DNA of 33,174 nt, taken from contig AQRS01000025.1 of NCBI GenBank assembly GCA_000402355.1, positions 1-33,174 of the forward strand, read 5' to 3'. The translations under genes were made by a program, and so were the position numbers. This stretch comes from Candidatus Iainarchaeum andersonii SCGC AAA011-E11 (lineage in GTDB: Archaea; Iainarchaeota; Iainarchaeia; Iainarchaeales; Iainarchaeaceae). The stretch's first letter is position 1; each line of letters opens with the position of its first letter. Below, piece by piece: positions 15,741-23,286 of this stretch. Below the pieces are notes generated by a model that ran no database searches, was not told where the DNA came from, and saw nothing but the letters and a program-made list of their open reading frames with translations.

Positions 15741-16908
15741 ATGAAGGGTAGACGATACCTCTTCACTTCGGAATCTGTTACCGAAGGGCACCCTTGACAA
15801 GATGTGCGACCAAATCAGTGATGCGATTCTGGACGCGATGATTAAGGGCGACCCAGATTCAAGGGTTGCGGTTGAGACCGCTACCAAAACCGGTTTGATT
15901 CTTGTTTTCGGCGAAGTAACCACAAAGACTTATGTTGATATTCAGAAAACCGTGCGCGAAACAATAAGGGACATCGGTTACTCTAACCCTTCTTTTGGGT
16001 TTGATGCGGATGCGTGCTCCGTGCTTATTTCGCTTTCTGAGCAGAGCCCTGACATTGCACAGGGCGTGAATGAAACCACTTCAATGAGCAAGGAACAAGG
16101 TGCCGGCGACCAGGGAATGATGTTCGGTTATGCATGCAATGAAACTCCGGAGCTGATGCCTCTGCCCATAATGCTTGCGCACAAACTAACTATGCGCCTG
16201 GCCGAGGCACGCAAGAAGAACGAGATTTCCTGGCTGAGGCCCGACGGCAAGAGCCAAGTGACCATTGAATATGTTGACGGCAAGCCCGTTCGCGCGGACG
16301 CAGTTGTTGTTTCCGCGCAGCATTCTCCTGATGTGAAGCACTCCGAGATTGAAAAAACCGTGATTGAAAAAATCATCAGGCCTGTTTGCGGAAAGTGGCT
16401 TGACGAAAAAACGCGCTACTTTGTGAACCCGACCGGTTCCTTTGTTTTGGGCGGCCCTGTTGCCGATTCCGGCCTTACGGGGAGAAAAATTATTGTGGAC
16501 ACTTACGGCGGTGTCGGTGCGCACGGCGGCGGCGCCTTTTCCGGCAAGGACCCGAGCAAGGTTGACCGTTCTGCCGCATATATGGCGCGTTACATTGCAA
16601 AAAATATCGTCGCGGCTGGCCTTGCTGATAAGTGCGAGGTGCAGCTTGCTTACGCGATTGGTGTTGCCGAGCCTGTTTCTGTTCTGGTTGACACGAAAGG
16701 AACCGGAAAAGTTGATGATGAGCGCCTCGAGCAGGCTGTTCGCAAGGTGTTTCCATTAAAGCCGGCGCAGATAATAAAGCACCTGAATCTCAAGCGCCCG
16801 ATTTTCAGGAAAACCGCTTCGTACGGCCACTTCGGAAGGAACGACCCTGATTTCACCTGGGAGAAAACCGACAAGGTTGCCGAGCTTAAAAGGGAAACGG
16901 GTTTCTGA
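15741..16908 (+). CDS. metK: S-adenosylmethionine synthetase, bacterial type, with +1 frameshift at 15794-15796
   Basis: MetK makes SAM from methionine and ATP. A strong Shine-Dalgarno leads to ATG 15741 and the canonical N-terminus RYLFTSESVTEGHP, then TGA at 15795-15797. Skipping one T (15794 or 15795) restores the frame as GHP-DKMCDQISDAILD, running unbroken to 16908. The corrected product is 388 aa, normal for bacterial MetK. Visible motifs include GAGDQGMMFGYA, the HGGGAFSGKD loop and the SAAYMARY region. An internal ATG at 15802 would lose the catalytic GHPDK segment, so it is an unlikely functional start. The indel may be a base-calling error, a fresh mutation or recoding; the site is arranged like the RF2 gene's frameshift. 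Most archaea use a different SAM synthetase, so a bacterial origin is likely. Confidence 0.9.
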
Positions 16909-16962
16909 TTCCGCGCCGTAATACCTTTTGTGTTGCTGCAAAGCAAACCCGCCGTCAACGGA

Positions 16963-17017
16963 ATGCCCATTAGGGTATTGGGTTGTTGGGCATCAACAGG
17001 CGCCTTTTTTACTTTTT
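16963..17017 (+). terminator. Probable metK terminator: hairpin and T-tracts
   Basis: ATGCCC (16963-16968) pairs with GGGCAT (16988-16993). Downstream are two T6 tracts (17005-17010 and 17013-17018). T-tracts are the main archaeal termination signal. The same T-rich run may also act as a poor TATA box for the next gene. Confidence 0.45.
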
Positions 17018-17037
17018 TGGGGGTTTCCTTTTTCTTT

Positions 17038-17499
17038 ATGAAGGACGAGCTCGAGAGCTTCATTAAGGTAAACCGGCTTTCCGCAAAGGTTTTCGCGACA
17101 ACAATTGAGGTGCACACTGCCGCAAAGGCCGCGGCTGAATTGGATGGGGATTCGGAATCGGTTGCAAAGTCAATAGTGCTCATTGGTTCAAACAAGGAGC
17201 CTGTGCTCGTGATTCTTTTGGGAAAGGACAGGATTGATTTCCAGAAGCTCAAGGGACTTCTCAATGTGAAGGATGTGCGCATGGCTTTGGAGAAAGAAGT
17301 TTTTGAGATAACTGGCTATGAGGTCGGCGGCGTTCCCCCGATTTCGATTTACGGAATTAAAACAATCATCGACAGGGCTGTCACAAAAAAAGACGAGGTT
17401 GTTTGTGGCGGCGGGGACCCCCAGCACCTGATGCGCGTCAAGGTAAAGGAAATTCTGGAGAATGTCGAGGGCATTTCAATCGAGGATGTGAAGAAATGA
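17038..17499 (+). CDS. YbaK/ProX-type aminoacyl-tRNA deacylase-like protein
   Basis: The 153-aa protein fits the YbaK/EbsC/ProX fold, which hydrolyses mischarged aminoacyl-tRNA. It shows VAKSIVLIG (42-50) with the conserved Lys, GYEVGGVPP (93-101) as the family signature loop, and GGGDPQHLMRVK (about 124-135), equivalent to the GGG-x-x-x-x-L loop. The tRNA or amino acid specificity cannot be read. I chose the ATG at 17038; the frame is open further upstream but that part looks like the metK terminator region. It overlaps the next gene by ATGA at 17496-17499, so the two are probably co-translated. Confidence 0.85.
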   Translation: MKDELESFIKVNRLSAKVFATTIEVHTAAKAAAELDGDSESVAKSIVLIGSNKEPVLVILLGKDRIDFQKLKGLLNVKDVRMALEKEVFEITGYEVGGVPPISIYGIKTIIDRAVTKKDEVVCGGGDPQHLMRVKVKEILENVEGISIEDVKK

Positions 17500-18116
17500 A
17501 ACCAAAAAAACCGAAATCAAAATCCAAAAACCTGCATAATTCCAAAAATTTGCACATTTCCAAAAATTTGCCAAAATCCAAAATCTCCAAAAACAAAAAT
17601 TCAAAAATAGTCTGCATAGCGGCAGTTGCAATGACCATTGACGGCAAGATTGCCCGTTACTCGGGGCACGCGAGCAACTGGACTTCCAAGGAAGACAAGA
17701 GGCATTTGCATAAAATCGAGGATTCGTGCGATGTCATGGTTGTCGGTCGCAAATCCTATAAGCTCGCGCAGAAGCCGCTTTCGAAAAGGAATGTGGTTGT
17801 GTTCACGCGCTCGGTTGAAACGACTCAGAAGGAATCGGAGCGCCTCGTGCTCCTGAATCCGCAGAACGTTGATTTCGTGAAATTCGCGGCGGAAAAGAAT
17901 TATTCCCGCGCCTGTGTGCTAGGCGGCCCGGAAATTTACTCATATTTTCTCGAACACAACTTGCTGGATGAACTTTACATAACTGTTGAGCCGCTTGTGT
18001 TCGGCGAGGGCCTTGGTTTGTTCAACAGGCCTGTAGAAACCAAAAATTTCAAATTAAAATCAGTAAAGAAATTGAATAAATGCGGAACTCTGCTGCAGCA
18101 TTATGTGAAAAGTTAA
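17496..18116 (+). CDS. DHFR/RibD C-terminal-like reductase with basic repeat tail
   Basis: Residues 37-206 form a DHFR-like NADPH-dependent reductase fold: IAAVAMTIDGKIA (40-52), SNWTSKEDKRHLH, DVMVVGRKSY (about 83-92), VLGGPEIY (about 144-151), then TVEPLVFGEG. The motifs suit the YyaP/RibD-C group. A role in riboflavin synthesis (the diaminopyrimidine reductase step) or a folate-like reduction is possible but not resolved. Residues 2-36 are an extra Lys/Asn/Ser tail built from six-residue units (SKNLHN, SKNLHI, SKNLPK), encoded by an 18-bp tandem repeat. The ATG overlaps the YbaK stop as ATGA. Translation may instead start further inside, but no better start is evident. Confidence 0.75.
   Translation: MKPKKPKSKSKNLHNSKNLHISKNLPKSKISKNKNSKIVCIAAVAMTIDGKIARYSGHASNWTSKEDKRHLHKIEDSCDVMVVGRKSYKLAQKPLSKRNVVVFTRSVETTQKESERLVLLNPQNVDFVKFAAEKNYSRACVLGGPEIYSYFLEHNLLDELYITVEPLVFGEGLGLFNRPVETKNFKLKSVKKLNKCGTLLQHYVKS
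17523..17594 (+). repeat. Four tandem 18-bp units inside the reductase gene
   Basis: Each unit starts with TCCAAAA and spans 18 bp (17523, 17541, 17559, 17577); the second and third share TCCAAAAATTTGC. Because 18 is a multiple of three, units can be gained or lost without breaking the frame. The encoded tail is Lys/Asn/Ser-rich. Confidence 0.75.
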
Positions 18117-18124
18117 TCTTGTTT

Positions 18125-18490
18125 TCAAACAGGTATGGTTATCTTGAGCCTGTCGTATTTTGCTTTCGGCTCTACTTTGCCTTTTTCTCTGCCTAGTTCG
18201 AGCAGTCCCATTTCAGCCAATTCTTTCACGTCCTTGAAAACATTTGAGTAAGGCCTGTGCACAATTTTGGCCAGCGCATAAATTGTCTTCGGCTTTTCCG
18301 CCCTCACCACTTTGAGGATGCGGAGCCTTTCTTTTGTCAGCATTTTCCGCATAACCTCGGGGCTTTCAAAGGAAAGTATTTCCCGCTTCTCTACCTTTTC
18401 GCCTTTGCGCAGCTTTTCATAGGTTTCGACAAACCTGTTCCCGCTTTCCTCAAGGCTGCTGACCATAATTGTGACTTCCCTTAGTTTCAT
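18125..18490 (-). CDS. Winged-helix regulator, probable antitoxin partner of the TumE-type protein
   Basis: The 121-aa protein has a helical N-terminus and a winged helix at about 50-105 (MLTKERLRILKVVRAEKPKTI, then YALAKIVHRPYSNVFKDVKELAEMGLLEL, split here at residue 70). It resembles the COG4190 type of archaeal/bacterial predicted regulators, often encoded next to DUF6516 proteins. I chose ATG 18490 because AGGAGGG lies 6 bp upstream; it overlaps the upstream gene by 41 bp. The longer frame from 18514 lacks this site. The overlap implies coupled translation. Autoregulation through the palindrome at 18783-18814 is likely but inferred. Confidence 0.75.
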   Translation of the reverse strand: MKLREVTIMVSSLEESGNRFVETYEKLRKGEKVEKREILSFESPEVMRKMLTKERLRILKVVRAEKPKTIYALAKIVHRPYSNVFKDVKELAEMGLLELGREKGKVEPKAKYDRLKITIPV

Positions 18491-18770
18491 CAAAATCCCT
18501 CCTGATTTCCGCAACTTCCTGCAAGAATTTTTTCATGTGTGTGTTGATTTCCGCAAATTCCGTATCCGACTCTTCTCCGTTGAAATGCTTGTGGTGTCCT
18601 TTGCCTCTCTCGTTGTCATACCTTAATATGCAATTTCCTTTTCTGACGTAACTCATGGAATACTTTATTCCTTCGGAGAAAAATGCGCTCCTCGGCACCT
18701 CATGAACCCTGAACTCAACGAACTCATCGGGGCCAAGTTCATTTCTTTCCTCAACAATCCTGTAAGCCAT
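18450..18770 (-). CDS. TumE-type (DUF6516) putative toxin
   Basis: The 106-aa protein has the pattern I associate with DUF6516/TumE toxins: an early RHEV-like strand (FVEFRVHEVP at about 19-28), then YSMSYVRKGNCILRYDNERG, then GHHKHFNGEE with a His cluster near 57-66, and a C-terminal helix. The His-rich loop after the RYDN segment could be catalytic. It precedes and overlaps an HTH gene, the usual toxin-antitoxin arrangement. Target and mechanism are not known to me. Its promoter region lies inside a 32-bp palindrome, which fits tight autoregulation. Confidence 0.7.
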   Translation of the reverse strand: MAYRIVEERNELGPDEFVEFRVHEVPRSAFFSEGIKYSMSYVRKGNCILRYDNERGKGHHKHFNGEESDTEFAEINTHMKKFLQEVAEIRRDFDETKGSHNYGQQP

Positions 18771-18782
18771 GAAACCACATCA

Positions 18783-18814
18783 TAGCCTACAACACTATAT
18801 AGTGTGGCAGGCTA
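18783..18814. promoter_or_regulatory. 32-bp palindrome over the promoter of the toxin-antitoxin pair
   Basis: A perfect 14-bp core ACACTATATAGTGT (18792-18805) is flanked at equal distance by TAGCCT (18783-18788) and AGGCTA (18809-18814). About 28 of 32 positions are symmetric. The core TATATA lies 25-31 bp before the toxin ATG at 18770, where a TATA box would act; a second TATA-like TTTATATAGC overlaps the outer arm. A repressor bound here would block TBP. The winged-helix antitoxin is the obvious candidate. Confidence 0.7.
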
Positions 18815-18846
18815 TATAAAATACTTTTCACTTATACGTTGATTGA

Positions 18847-18859
18847 CGAAAAAGCTTTT
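18847..18859 (-). terminator. Possible T-tract terminator after the ATP synthase operon
   Basis: On the minus strand, about 35 bp after the atpD stop, AAAAGCTTTTTCG gives a small self-complementary stretch and a T5 run. It is the only T-tract before the toxin-antitoxin promoter region. Confidence 0.3.
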
Positions 18860-18892
18860 ATTTGCTCTGGAAAGTTTCTGAAAAAGCGTAAC

Positions 18893-19528
18893 TTAAGCGT
18901 TTTCCTTCTCAAGCTTCGCCTTGATTGTTTTCAGAGAAATGAACTGTTCCCTTTCCATTTCCTCCAAGCGCAGAATGATGTACTTTGCCTTCCTCTCGAG
19001 GTCGGGAATCATGATGTAGTCAAGTGCATTCACGCGCCTCTTGGTTTTCTCGATTTCCTTGATCAACCTTTTCAACGCATTCTCGGTTTCCGCAAGTTTC
19101 AAAACGAGTTCAAGGCTCTTCTCGAATGCTTCCGCGGCCTCGTCTATTTTTGCGGAGCTTCCCTGTATGCTGTAGCCCCTTTGCCCCGCCTTTTTCTGCG
19201 CGTACTCTGTGCGGATGCTCGGAATGTTCACTCCCATTACATTGCGCGTCTCGACCTGTACGGGAGGCGCTTTCTGCACAACGCCTGTGATGCTTTCCAT
19301 TTCAAGGATTCCGTGGTATGCCTGCGCGACCGCGAGCGCCTCGAATGCCTTTTTCATGCGTTCATTGAGTTCCGAGCGCAGGTCCTTTGCCTGTTTCATT
19401 ATTTTGAAGAATTCAAGCACGAGCACATCCCTTTTCTGTTTCAAAAGTTTGTGCCCGTTCTTTGCGAGCCTGATGCGTCCGCGCATCTCTATCAGTTCGA
19501 GCCTCGTTGTCTTGACTTCCTCGGCCAT
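18893..19528 (-). CDS. atpD: A-type ATP synthase subunit D (central stalk)
   Basis: The 211-aa protein is the long antiparallel coiled coil of the rotor shaft: an N-terminal helix (TTRLELIEMRGRIRLAKNGHKLLKQ, residues 7-31, of which I quote parts only: RLELIEMRGRI, HKLLKQKRD) with the conserved LLK-x-KRD motif near 28-34, and a C-terminal helix with the ALDYIMIPD motif near 169. The middle segment (90-140) is the less conserved head. It is the last gene of the operon, 73 bp after atpB, the longest gap apart from atpC-atpF. It couples ATP hydrolysis or synthesis in A3B3 to ring rotation. Confidence 0.95.
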   Translation of the reverse strand: MAEEVKTTRLELIEMRGRIRLAKNGHKLLKQKRDVLVLEFFKIMKQAKDLRSELNERMKKAFEALAVAQAYHGILEMESITGVVQKAPPVQVETRNVMGVNIPSIRTEYAQKKAGQRGYSIQGSSAKIDEAAEAFEKSLELVLKLAETENALKRLIKEIEKTKRRVNALDYIMIPDLERKAKYIILRLEEMEREQFISLKTIKAKLEKENA

Positions 19529-19601
19529 TCAAATTACCTTTACAATTTTTTGCTGGTTAATTTTACCTTGCTTTTCAATTTTATTTTTTTGTCTTTACGT
19601 T

Positions 19602-20981
19602 TTATTTGCGGAACTTTTTGCCGTATTTTTCTATGTGCTCGACCTTGACCCTTTTCAGTTCTGCTTCCGGCAGGATTGAGAACAGTTCCCATCCAAGGTC
19701 GAGTGTTTCCTCGATTGAGCGGTCTTCATCCGCGCTTTGCGTAATGAACCTTGATTCGAATTCATCGGCGAATTTCAAATACTTCCTGTCGATTTCGCTC
19801 AATGCCTCTTCTCCGACAACCGCACTAAGGCTTCTCAAATCTCTTCCTTGGGCGTAACCCGCATAGAGCTGGTCCGCGACTCCGCGGTGGTCTTCCCTTG
19901 TTTTTCCTTTGCCGATTCCATGGTTCATCAGCCTTGAGAGGCAGGGCAAAACATCTATCGGGGGAGAAATTCCTTTTCTGTGCAGTTCCCTTCCCAGCAC
20001 AATCTGTCCCTCTGTAATGTAACCGGTCAGGTCGGGTATCGGGTGTGTTATGTCATCCGACGGCATTGAGAGGATTCCGATTTGTGTTACCGAACCTTTC
20101 CTGCCCTTGATTACTCCGGCCCTTTCATAAAGTGAGGCGAGGTCCGTGTACATGTAACCCGGGTAACCGCGCCTTCCGGGAACTTCCTTTCTTGCTCCCG
20201 CGATTTCTCTCAAGGCTTCGCAGTAGTTAGTCATGTCCGTTATTATTACGAGCACGTGCATTCCCTTTTCGTACGCCAAATATTCTGCTGCGGTTAGCGC
20301 GAGCCTTGGCGTGATTATTCTTTCAACGCTCGGGTCATTCGCGAGGTTCAGGAACAAAACACTCCTGTCAAGTGCTCCTGTCCTTTCGAAGTCCTTCATG
20401 AAGAAGTTCGCTTCTTCGTGCGTTATTCCCACTGCCGCGAACACAACCGCAAAATTCTCCCCTTCTCCCCTTACTTTTGCCTGGCGTGCAATCTGCACAG
20501 CGAGTTCGTTGTGCGGCAATCCCGAGCCGGAAAATATAGGCAGTTTCTGTCCCCTTACAAGAGTATTCAAGCCATCTATTGAACTGATTCCTGTTTGTAT
20601 GAAGTCTTCGGGCTTCATTCTCGCCATTGGGTTTATTGCGGCACCCATGATATCCACTTTCTTGTCCGCAACAACCGGAGGGCCCTTGTCTATTGGCTCT
20701 CCGAACCCGTTGAATACTCTTCCGAGCATTTCCTCCGAAACCGGGATTTTTATTGTTTCTCCCAAAAACTTTACTTTGGTTTTGTGCGCGTCGAGGCCGG
20801 CATTCGAGCCAAATATTTGTATCACTGCCCTTCCCTTTGAGGTTTCAAGGACCTGGCCTTTCCTCTTTTCGCCGCTCGGCAACTGGATTTCAACTATTTC
20901 ATTGTACCCTACATTCTCGACCTTGTCCACAAACACTAATGGGCCTTCGACGTTTGTCACTGTCTGGTATTCCTTCATCAT
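19602..20981 (-). CDS. atpB: A-type ATP synthase subunit B (non-catalytic)
   Basis: The 459-aa protein is the regulatory subunit of the A3B3 head. SGSGLPHNELAVQIARQA (about 150-167) stands where the catalytic subunit has its P-loop; the missing GKT confirms the non-catalytic role. FAAVGITHEEANFFMKDF, VPGRRGYPGYMYTDLA and SIPDDDITHPIPDLTGYI-like segments (here MPSDDITHPIPDLTGYI) are typical of B. Two adjacent ATGs (20981 and 20978) are both possible; AAGGTGA precedes them. It begins 5 bp after the atpA stop. Confidence 0.97.
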   Translation of the reverse strand: MMKEYQTVTNVEGPLVFVDKVENVGYNEIVEIQLPSGEKRKGQVLETSKGRAVIQIFGSNAGLDAHKTKVKFLGETIKIPVSEEMLGRVFNGFGEPIDKGPPVVADKKVDIMGAAINPMARMKPEDFIQTGISSIDGLNTLVRGQKLPIFSGSGLPHNELAVQIARQAKVRGEGENFAVVFAAVGITHEEANFFMKDFERTGALDRSVLFLNLANDPSVERIITPRLALTAAEYLAYEKGMHVLVIITDMTNYCEALREIAGARKEVPGRRGYPGYMYTDLASLYERAGVIKGRKGSVTQIGILSMPSDDITHPIPDLTGYITEGQIVLGRELHRKGISPPIDVLPCLSRLMNHGIGKGKTREDHRGVADQLYAGYAQGRDLRSLSAVVGEEALSEIDRKYLKFADEFESRFITQSADEDRSIEETLDLGWELFSILPEAELKRVKVEHIEKYGKKFRK

Positions 20982-20986
20982 TCAAA

Positions 20987-22750
20987 TCACCTTCCAAGCC
21001 CCTTGACGAGCTTTTCGAACTGCGAATCTATTTCAGAAACTATTTCGCCTGATTTTTTCCCGAACTCGCTTTCCGGGATTTCCTTCATTCTCGCGATTGC
21101 TTCTCTGACTTTCAGGGTTTTGATGTCCTTCAATTGCACCCCGAGTTCTATCGCGTCGGCGCTCTTGTTGTAGAACCTAAGTATTGTTGAAAGCATTTTT
21201 GCCTGTTTTTTCAGGGAACTCGAGGCGTCAATGTCGCTGAATGCGGATTGCTGCAAATAATCCTCCCGTATCATTCTCGTCACGTCAAGGATAGACTGCT
21301 CTTTTTCAGGCAGCGCATCAGGCCCGACCAATTGAACAATTTCCTGGAGTTCAGCCTCTTTCTGTAGTAGTGCCATTGCTTTTCTCCTGTTGTCTTCCCA
21401 GTCCGCGCTCACATCCTTTACGAATTCCGGCCCCAAAGTATTCGTGTACAGTGAATAGCTCTTGAGCCAGTTGATTGCGGGAAAATGGCGTCTTTGCGCG
21501 AGCTTTGCGTCGAGCGCCCAGAATACTTTTGTTACTCGAAGAGTGTTCTGTGAAACAGGCTCCGAAACGTCTCCCCCTGGCGGGGAAACCGCGCCAATGA
21601 CCGAAATGGAACCTGTCCTTTCAGGAGAACCGATTGCAATTATCCTTCCTGCCCTTTCATAGAATTCCGCCAAGCGCCTTGAAAGGTATGTCGGGTATCC
21701 TTCTTCTCCGGGCATTTCTTCTAAGCGCCCGGAAATTTCGCGCATTGCTTCCGCCCATCTTGAGGTTGAATCAGCCATCAATGCCACATCGTAACCCATG
21801 TCCCTGTAGTACTCGGCAATGGTTATTCCTGTGTATACCGAGGCTTCGCGTGCCGCAACCGGCATGTTGGAGGTGTTCGCGATTAAAACGGTTCTTTGCA
21901 TGAGCGGCTTCTTGGTTTTCGGGTCAAGGAGTTCAGGGAATTCGCTCAATACTTCCGTCATTTCGTTTCCGCGTTCCCCGCATCCGATGTATACTATTAT
22001 TTGTGCGTCGCTCCACTTCGCGAGGCTCTGCTGTGTAACTGTTTTGCCAGAGCCGAACGGCCCGGGTATTGCACCCGTGCCTCCCTTTGCAATCGGGAAG
22101 AATGTATCGAGTATTCTTTGCCCTGTTACGAGCGGCGTGTTCGGGGGAAGTTTCTCGTTGTATGGCCTGGGCTTTCTTACTTCCCAGCGCTGCATCATTG
22201 CAATCTCGTGCTTGCCGCTTTTCGCGCCCTTCACAATGCAAACGGTTTCTTCCACATTGAATTTTCCTTTCTTTATTTCCTGTATTTCTCCTTCTACTCC
22301 ATGAGGCACCATTATTTTGTGCTCGATTATTCCGGTTTCCTGCACCGTTCCGATAATGTCCCCTGCCTTTACCTTGTCGCCTTTCTTTTTCACGGGGGCG
22401 AATTCCCATTTCTTCTGCTTGTCTATGGCGTTTGCGGTCACTCCGCGGCCGATGAAGTTCCCTGTTTTGGCCATTATTTCCTTGAGCGGCCTCTGTATTC
22501 CGTCGTAAATCGATTCCAAAAGCCCAGGCCCAAGTTCAACTGTCAATGGGAGTTCGGTGTTCTCTACATTTTCTCCGGGTTTCAGGCCTGAAGTGTCTTC
22601 GTAAACCTGTATTGTTGCCCTGTCTCCGTCAAGCCTGATTATCTCGCCGATAAGCTTGAGCCCTCCGACCTTGACGACGTCGTACATTTTGGCGCCGGCC
22701 ATTTTTTCTCCCGTGACAACGGGACCGGCTATTTTGAATAGTTCTCCCAT
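20987..22750 (-). CDS. atpA: A-type ATP synthase subunit A (catalytic)
   Basis: The 587-aa protein has the N-terminal barrel (1-75), the non-homologous insert typical of A/V-type catalytic subunits (about 115-185), and the nucleotide domain with P-loop GPFGSGKT at 230-237. YIGCGERGNEM (about 255) carries the catalytic Glu region; ADSTSRWAEAMREISGRL follows near 330. Length fits the family, with no intein, which is worth noting because some archaeal atpA genes carry one. It follows atpF by 16 bp. Confidence 0.98.
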   Translation of the reverse strand: MGELFKIAGPVVTGEKMAGAKMYDVVKVGGLKLIGEIIRLDGDRATIQVYEDTSGLKPGENVENTELPLTVELGPGLLESIYDGIQRPLKEIMAKTGNFIGRGVTANAIDKQKKWEFAPVKKKGDKVKAGDIIGTVQETGIIEHKIMVPHGVEGEIQEIKKGKFNVEETVCIVKGAKSGKHEIAMMQRWEVRKPRPYNEKLPPNTPLVTGQRILDTFFPIAKGGTGAIPGPFGSGKTVTQQSLAKWSDAQIIVYIGCGERGNEMTEVLSEFPELLDPKTKKPLMQRTVLIANTSNMPVAAREASVYTGITIAEYYRDMGYDVALMADSTSRWAEAMREISGRLEEMPGEEGYPTYLSRRLAEFYERAGRIIAIGSPERTGSISVIGAVSPPGGDVSEPVSQNTLRVTKVFWALDAKLAQRRHFPAINWLKSYSLYTNTLGPEFVKDVSADWEDNRRKAMALLQKEAELQEIVQLVGPDALPEKEQSILDVTRMIREDYLQQSAFSDIDASSSLKKQAKMLSTILRFYNKSADAIELGVQLKDIKTLKVREAIARMKEIPESEFGKKSGEIVSEIDSQFEKLVKGLGR

Positions 22751-22766
22751 TTTTTCCCTCCAATCC

Positions 22767-23096
22767 TTACATAATGTCGAATCCCAACGCTTTCTTCACC
22801 ATTGCTTTGAGTGAGTCGCCTTTCTGCTCGATTGCGCCTTCCTTGCCCGGCACCGTTATTATCACGGGTTTCGCAAGCCTGTCCAGCTTTTTCTTCATGA
22901 GCCAGCCGAGCTCCTCCAAAGACTTTTCATTGATGATGAGTATGCCTATCTCCTTATTCTCGAGCAATTGCTCTATTTTCTGCTCCGCCTGTTTTTCCTC
23001 CACAGGAAAAACCTTTTCTATTCCCGCAAGGCGAAAACCCATGCATGTGGGCCCGTCCGCAATGACTGCAATGCTGCTCTTTTTTTCATCATTCAT
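22767..23096 (-). CDS. atpF: A-type ATP synthase subunit F
   Basis: The 109-aa protein matches subunit F, which sits at the foot of the central stalk with D: AVIADGPTCMGFRLAGIEKVF (9-29, conserved GFRLAG at about 20-25), IGILIINEKSLEEL (about 55) and VIITVPGKEG (about 80-89). I chose ATG 23096 because AAGGTGA lies about 8 bp upstream and the N-terminus then fits the family length; the longer frame from 23141 starts inside a different coupled ORF. The gap to atpC is unusually long. Confidence 0.93.
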   Translation of the reverse strand: MNDEKKSSIAVIADGPTCMGFRLAGIEKVFPVEEKQAEQKIEQLLENKEIGILIINEKSLEELGWLMKKKLDRLAKPVIITVPGKEGAIEQKGDSLKAMVKKALGFDIM

Positions 23097-23286
23097 TTTT
23101 CCATTCACCTTGCAAATCACAATTCCATTTTTCCGAATCAAATCTCCAAATCATTTCCACGCGCATTTCGCCGCGCGCTACCGATTCCGAGCGTGCTCCT
23201 CGGAAGGGAGCGTCCGCCTTCGGCAGGACTTGCTTTGCAGGGACTTGGCTCGCTTCGTTCGCATTTGCAACCATTTTGTTCACCAT
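23089..23286 (-). CDS. Possible 65-aa ORF coupled between atpC and atpF
   Basis: The ATG at 23286 overlaps the atpC stop by one base (TGATG), with GGAG 5 bp upstream. The frame stays open for 65 codons and overlaps the atpF start by 8 bp. No family is recognised and the composition is mixed (Ala/Arg/Glu/Lys, one Cys), so it may be a read-through spacer instead of a functional protein. Translation across it would carry ribosomes from atpC to atpF. The DNA holds several hairpins (see 23185-23229). Confidence 0.35.
   Translation of the reverse strand: MVNKMVANANEASQVPAKQVLPKADAPFRGARSESVARGEMRVEMIWRFDSEKWNCDLQGEWKNE
23185..23229. repeat. Cluster of hairpins in the atpC-atpF gap
   Basis: TTCCGAG (23185-23191) pairs with CTCGGAA (23199-23205). 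GCTCC (23195-23199) and GGAGC (23207-23211) form a competing stem. GTCCGCC-TTC-GGCAGGAC (23212-23229) forms a third hairpin with one bulged base. Such a run of stems inside an operon could set RNA processing or subunit stoichiometry, or be a decayed palindromic repeat element. Confidence 0.5.

Noticed and set aside
15802..16908. metK starting at the internal ATG 15802
   Set aside because: It would lose the conserved GHPDK region, has no Shine-Dalgarno at that ATG, and a perfect one precedes ATG 15741.
16650..17282. 210-codon minus-strand frame across the metK end and the deacylase start
   Set aside because: It spans two well-supported genes on the other strand and the T-tract between them; Ser/Lys-rich with no motifs.
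17523..17594. Tandem repeats as a possible CRISPR array
   Set aside because: Units are 18 bp and contiguous, without spacers, and in frame with the reductase gene.
22767..23141. atpF starting at 23141
   Set aside because: The 15 extra residues fall inside the coupled ORF region and exceed normal subunit F length; AAGGTGA marks ATG 23096.
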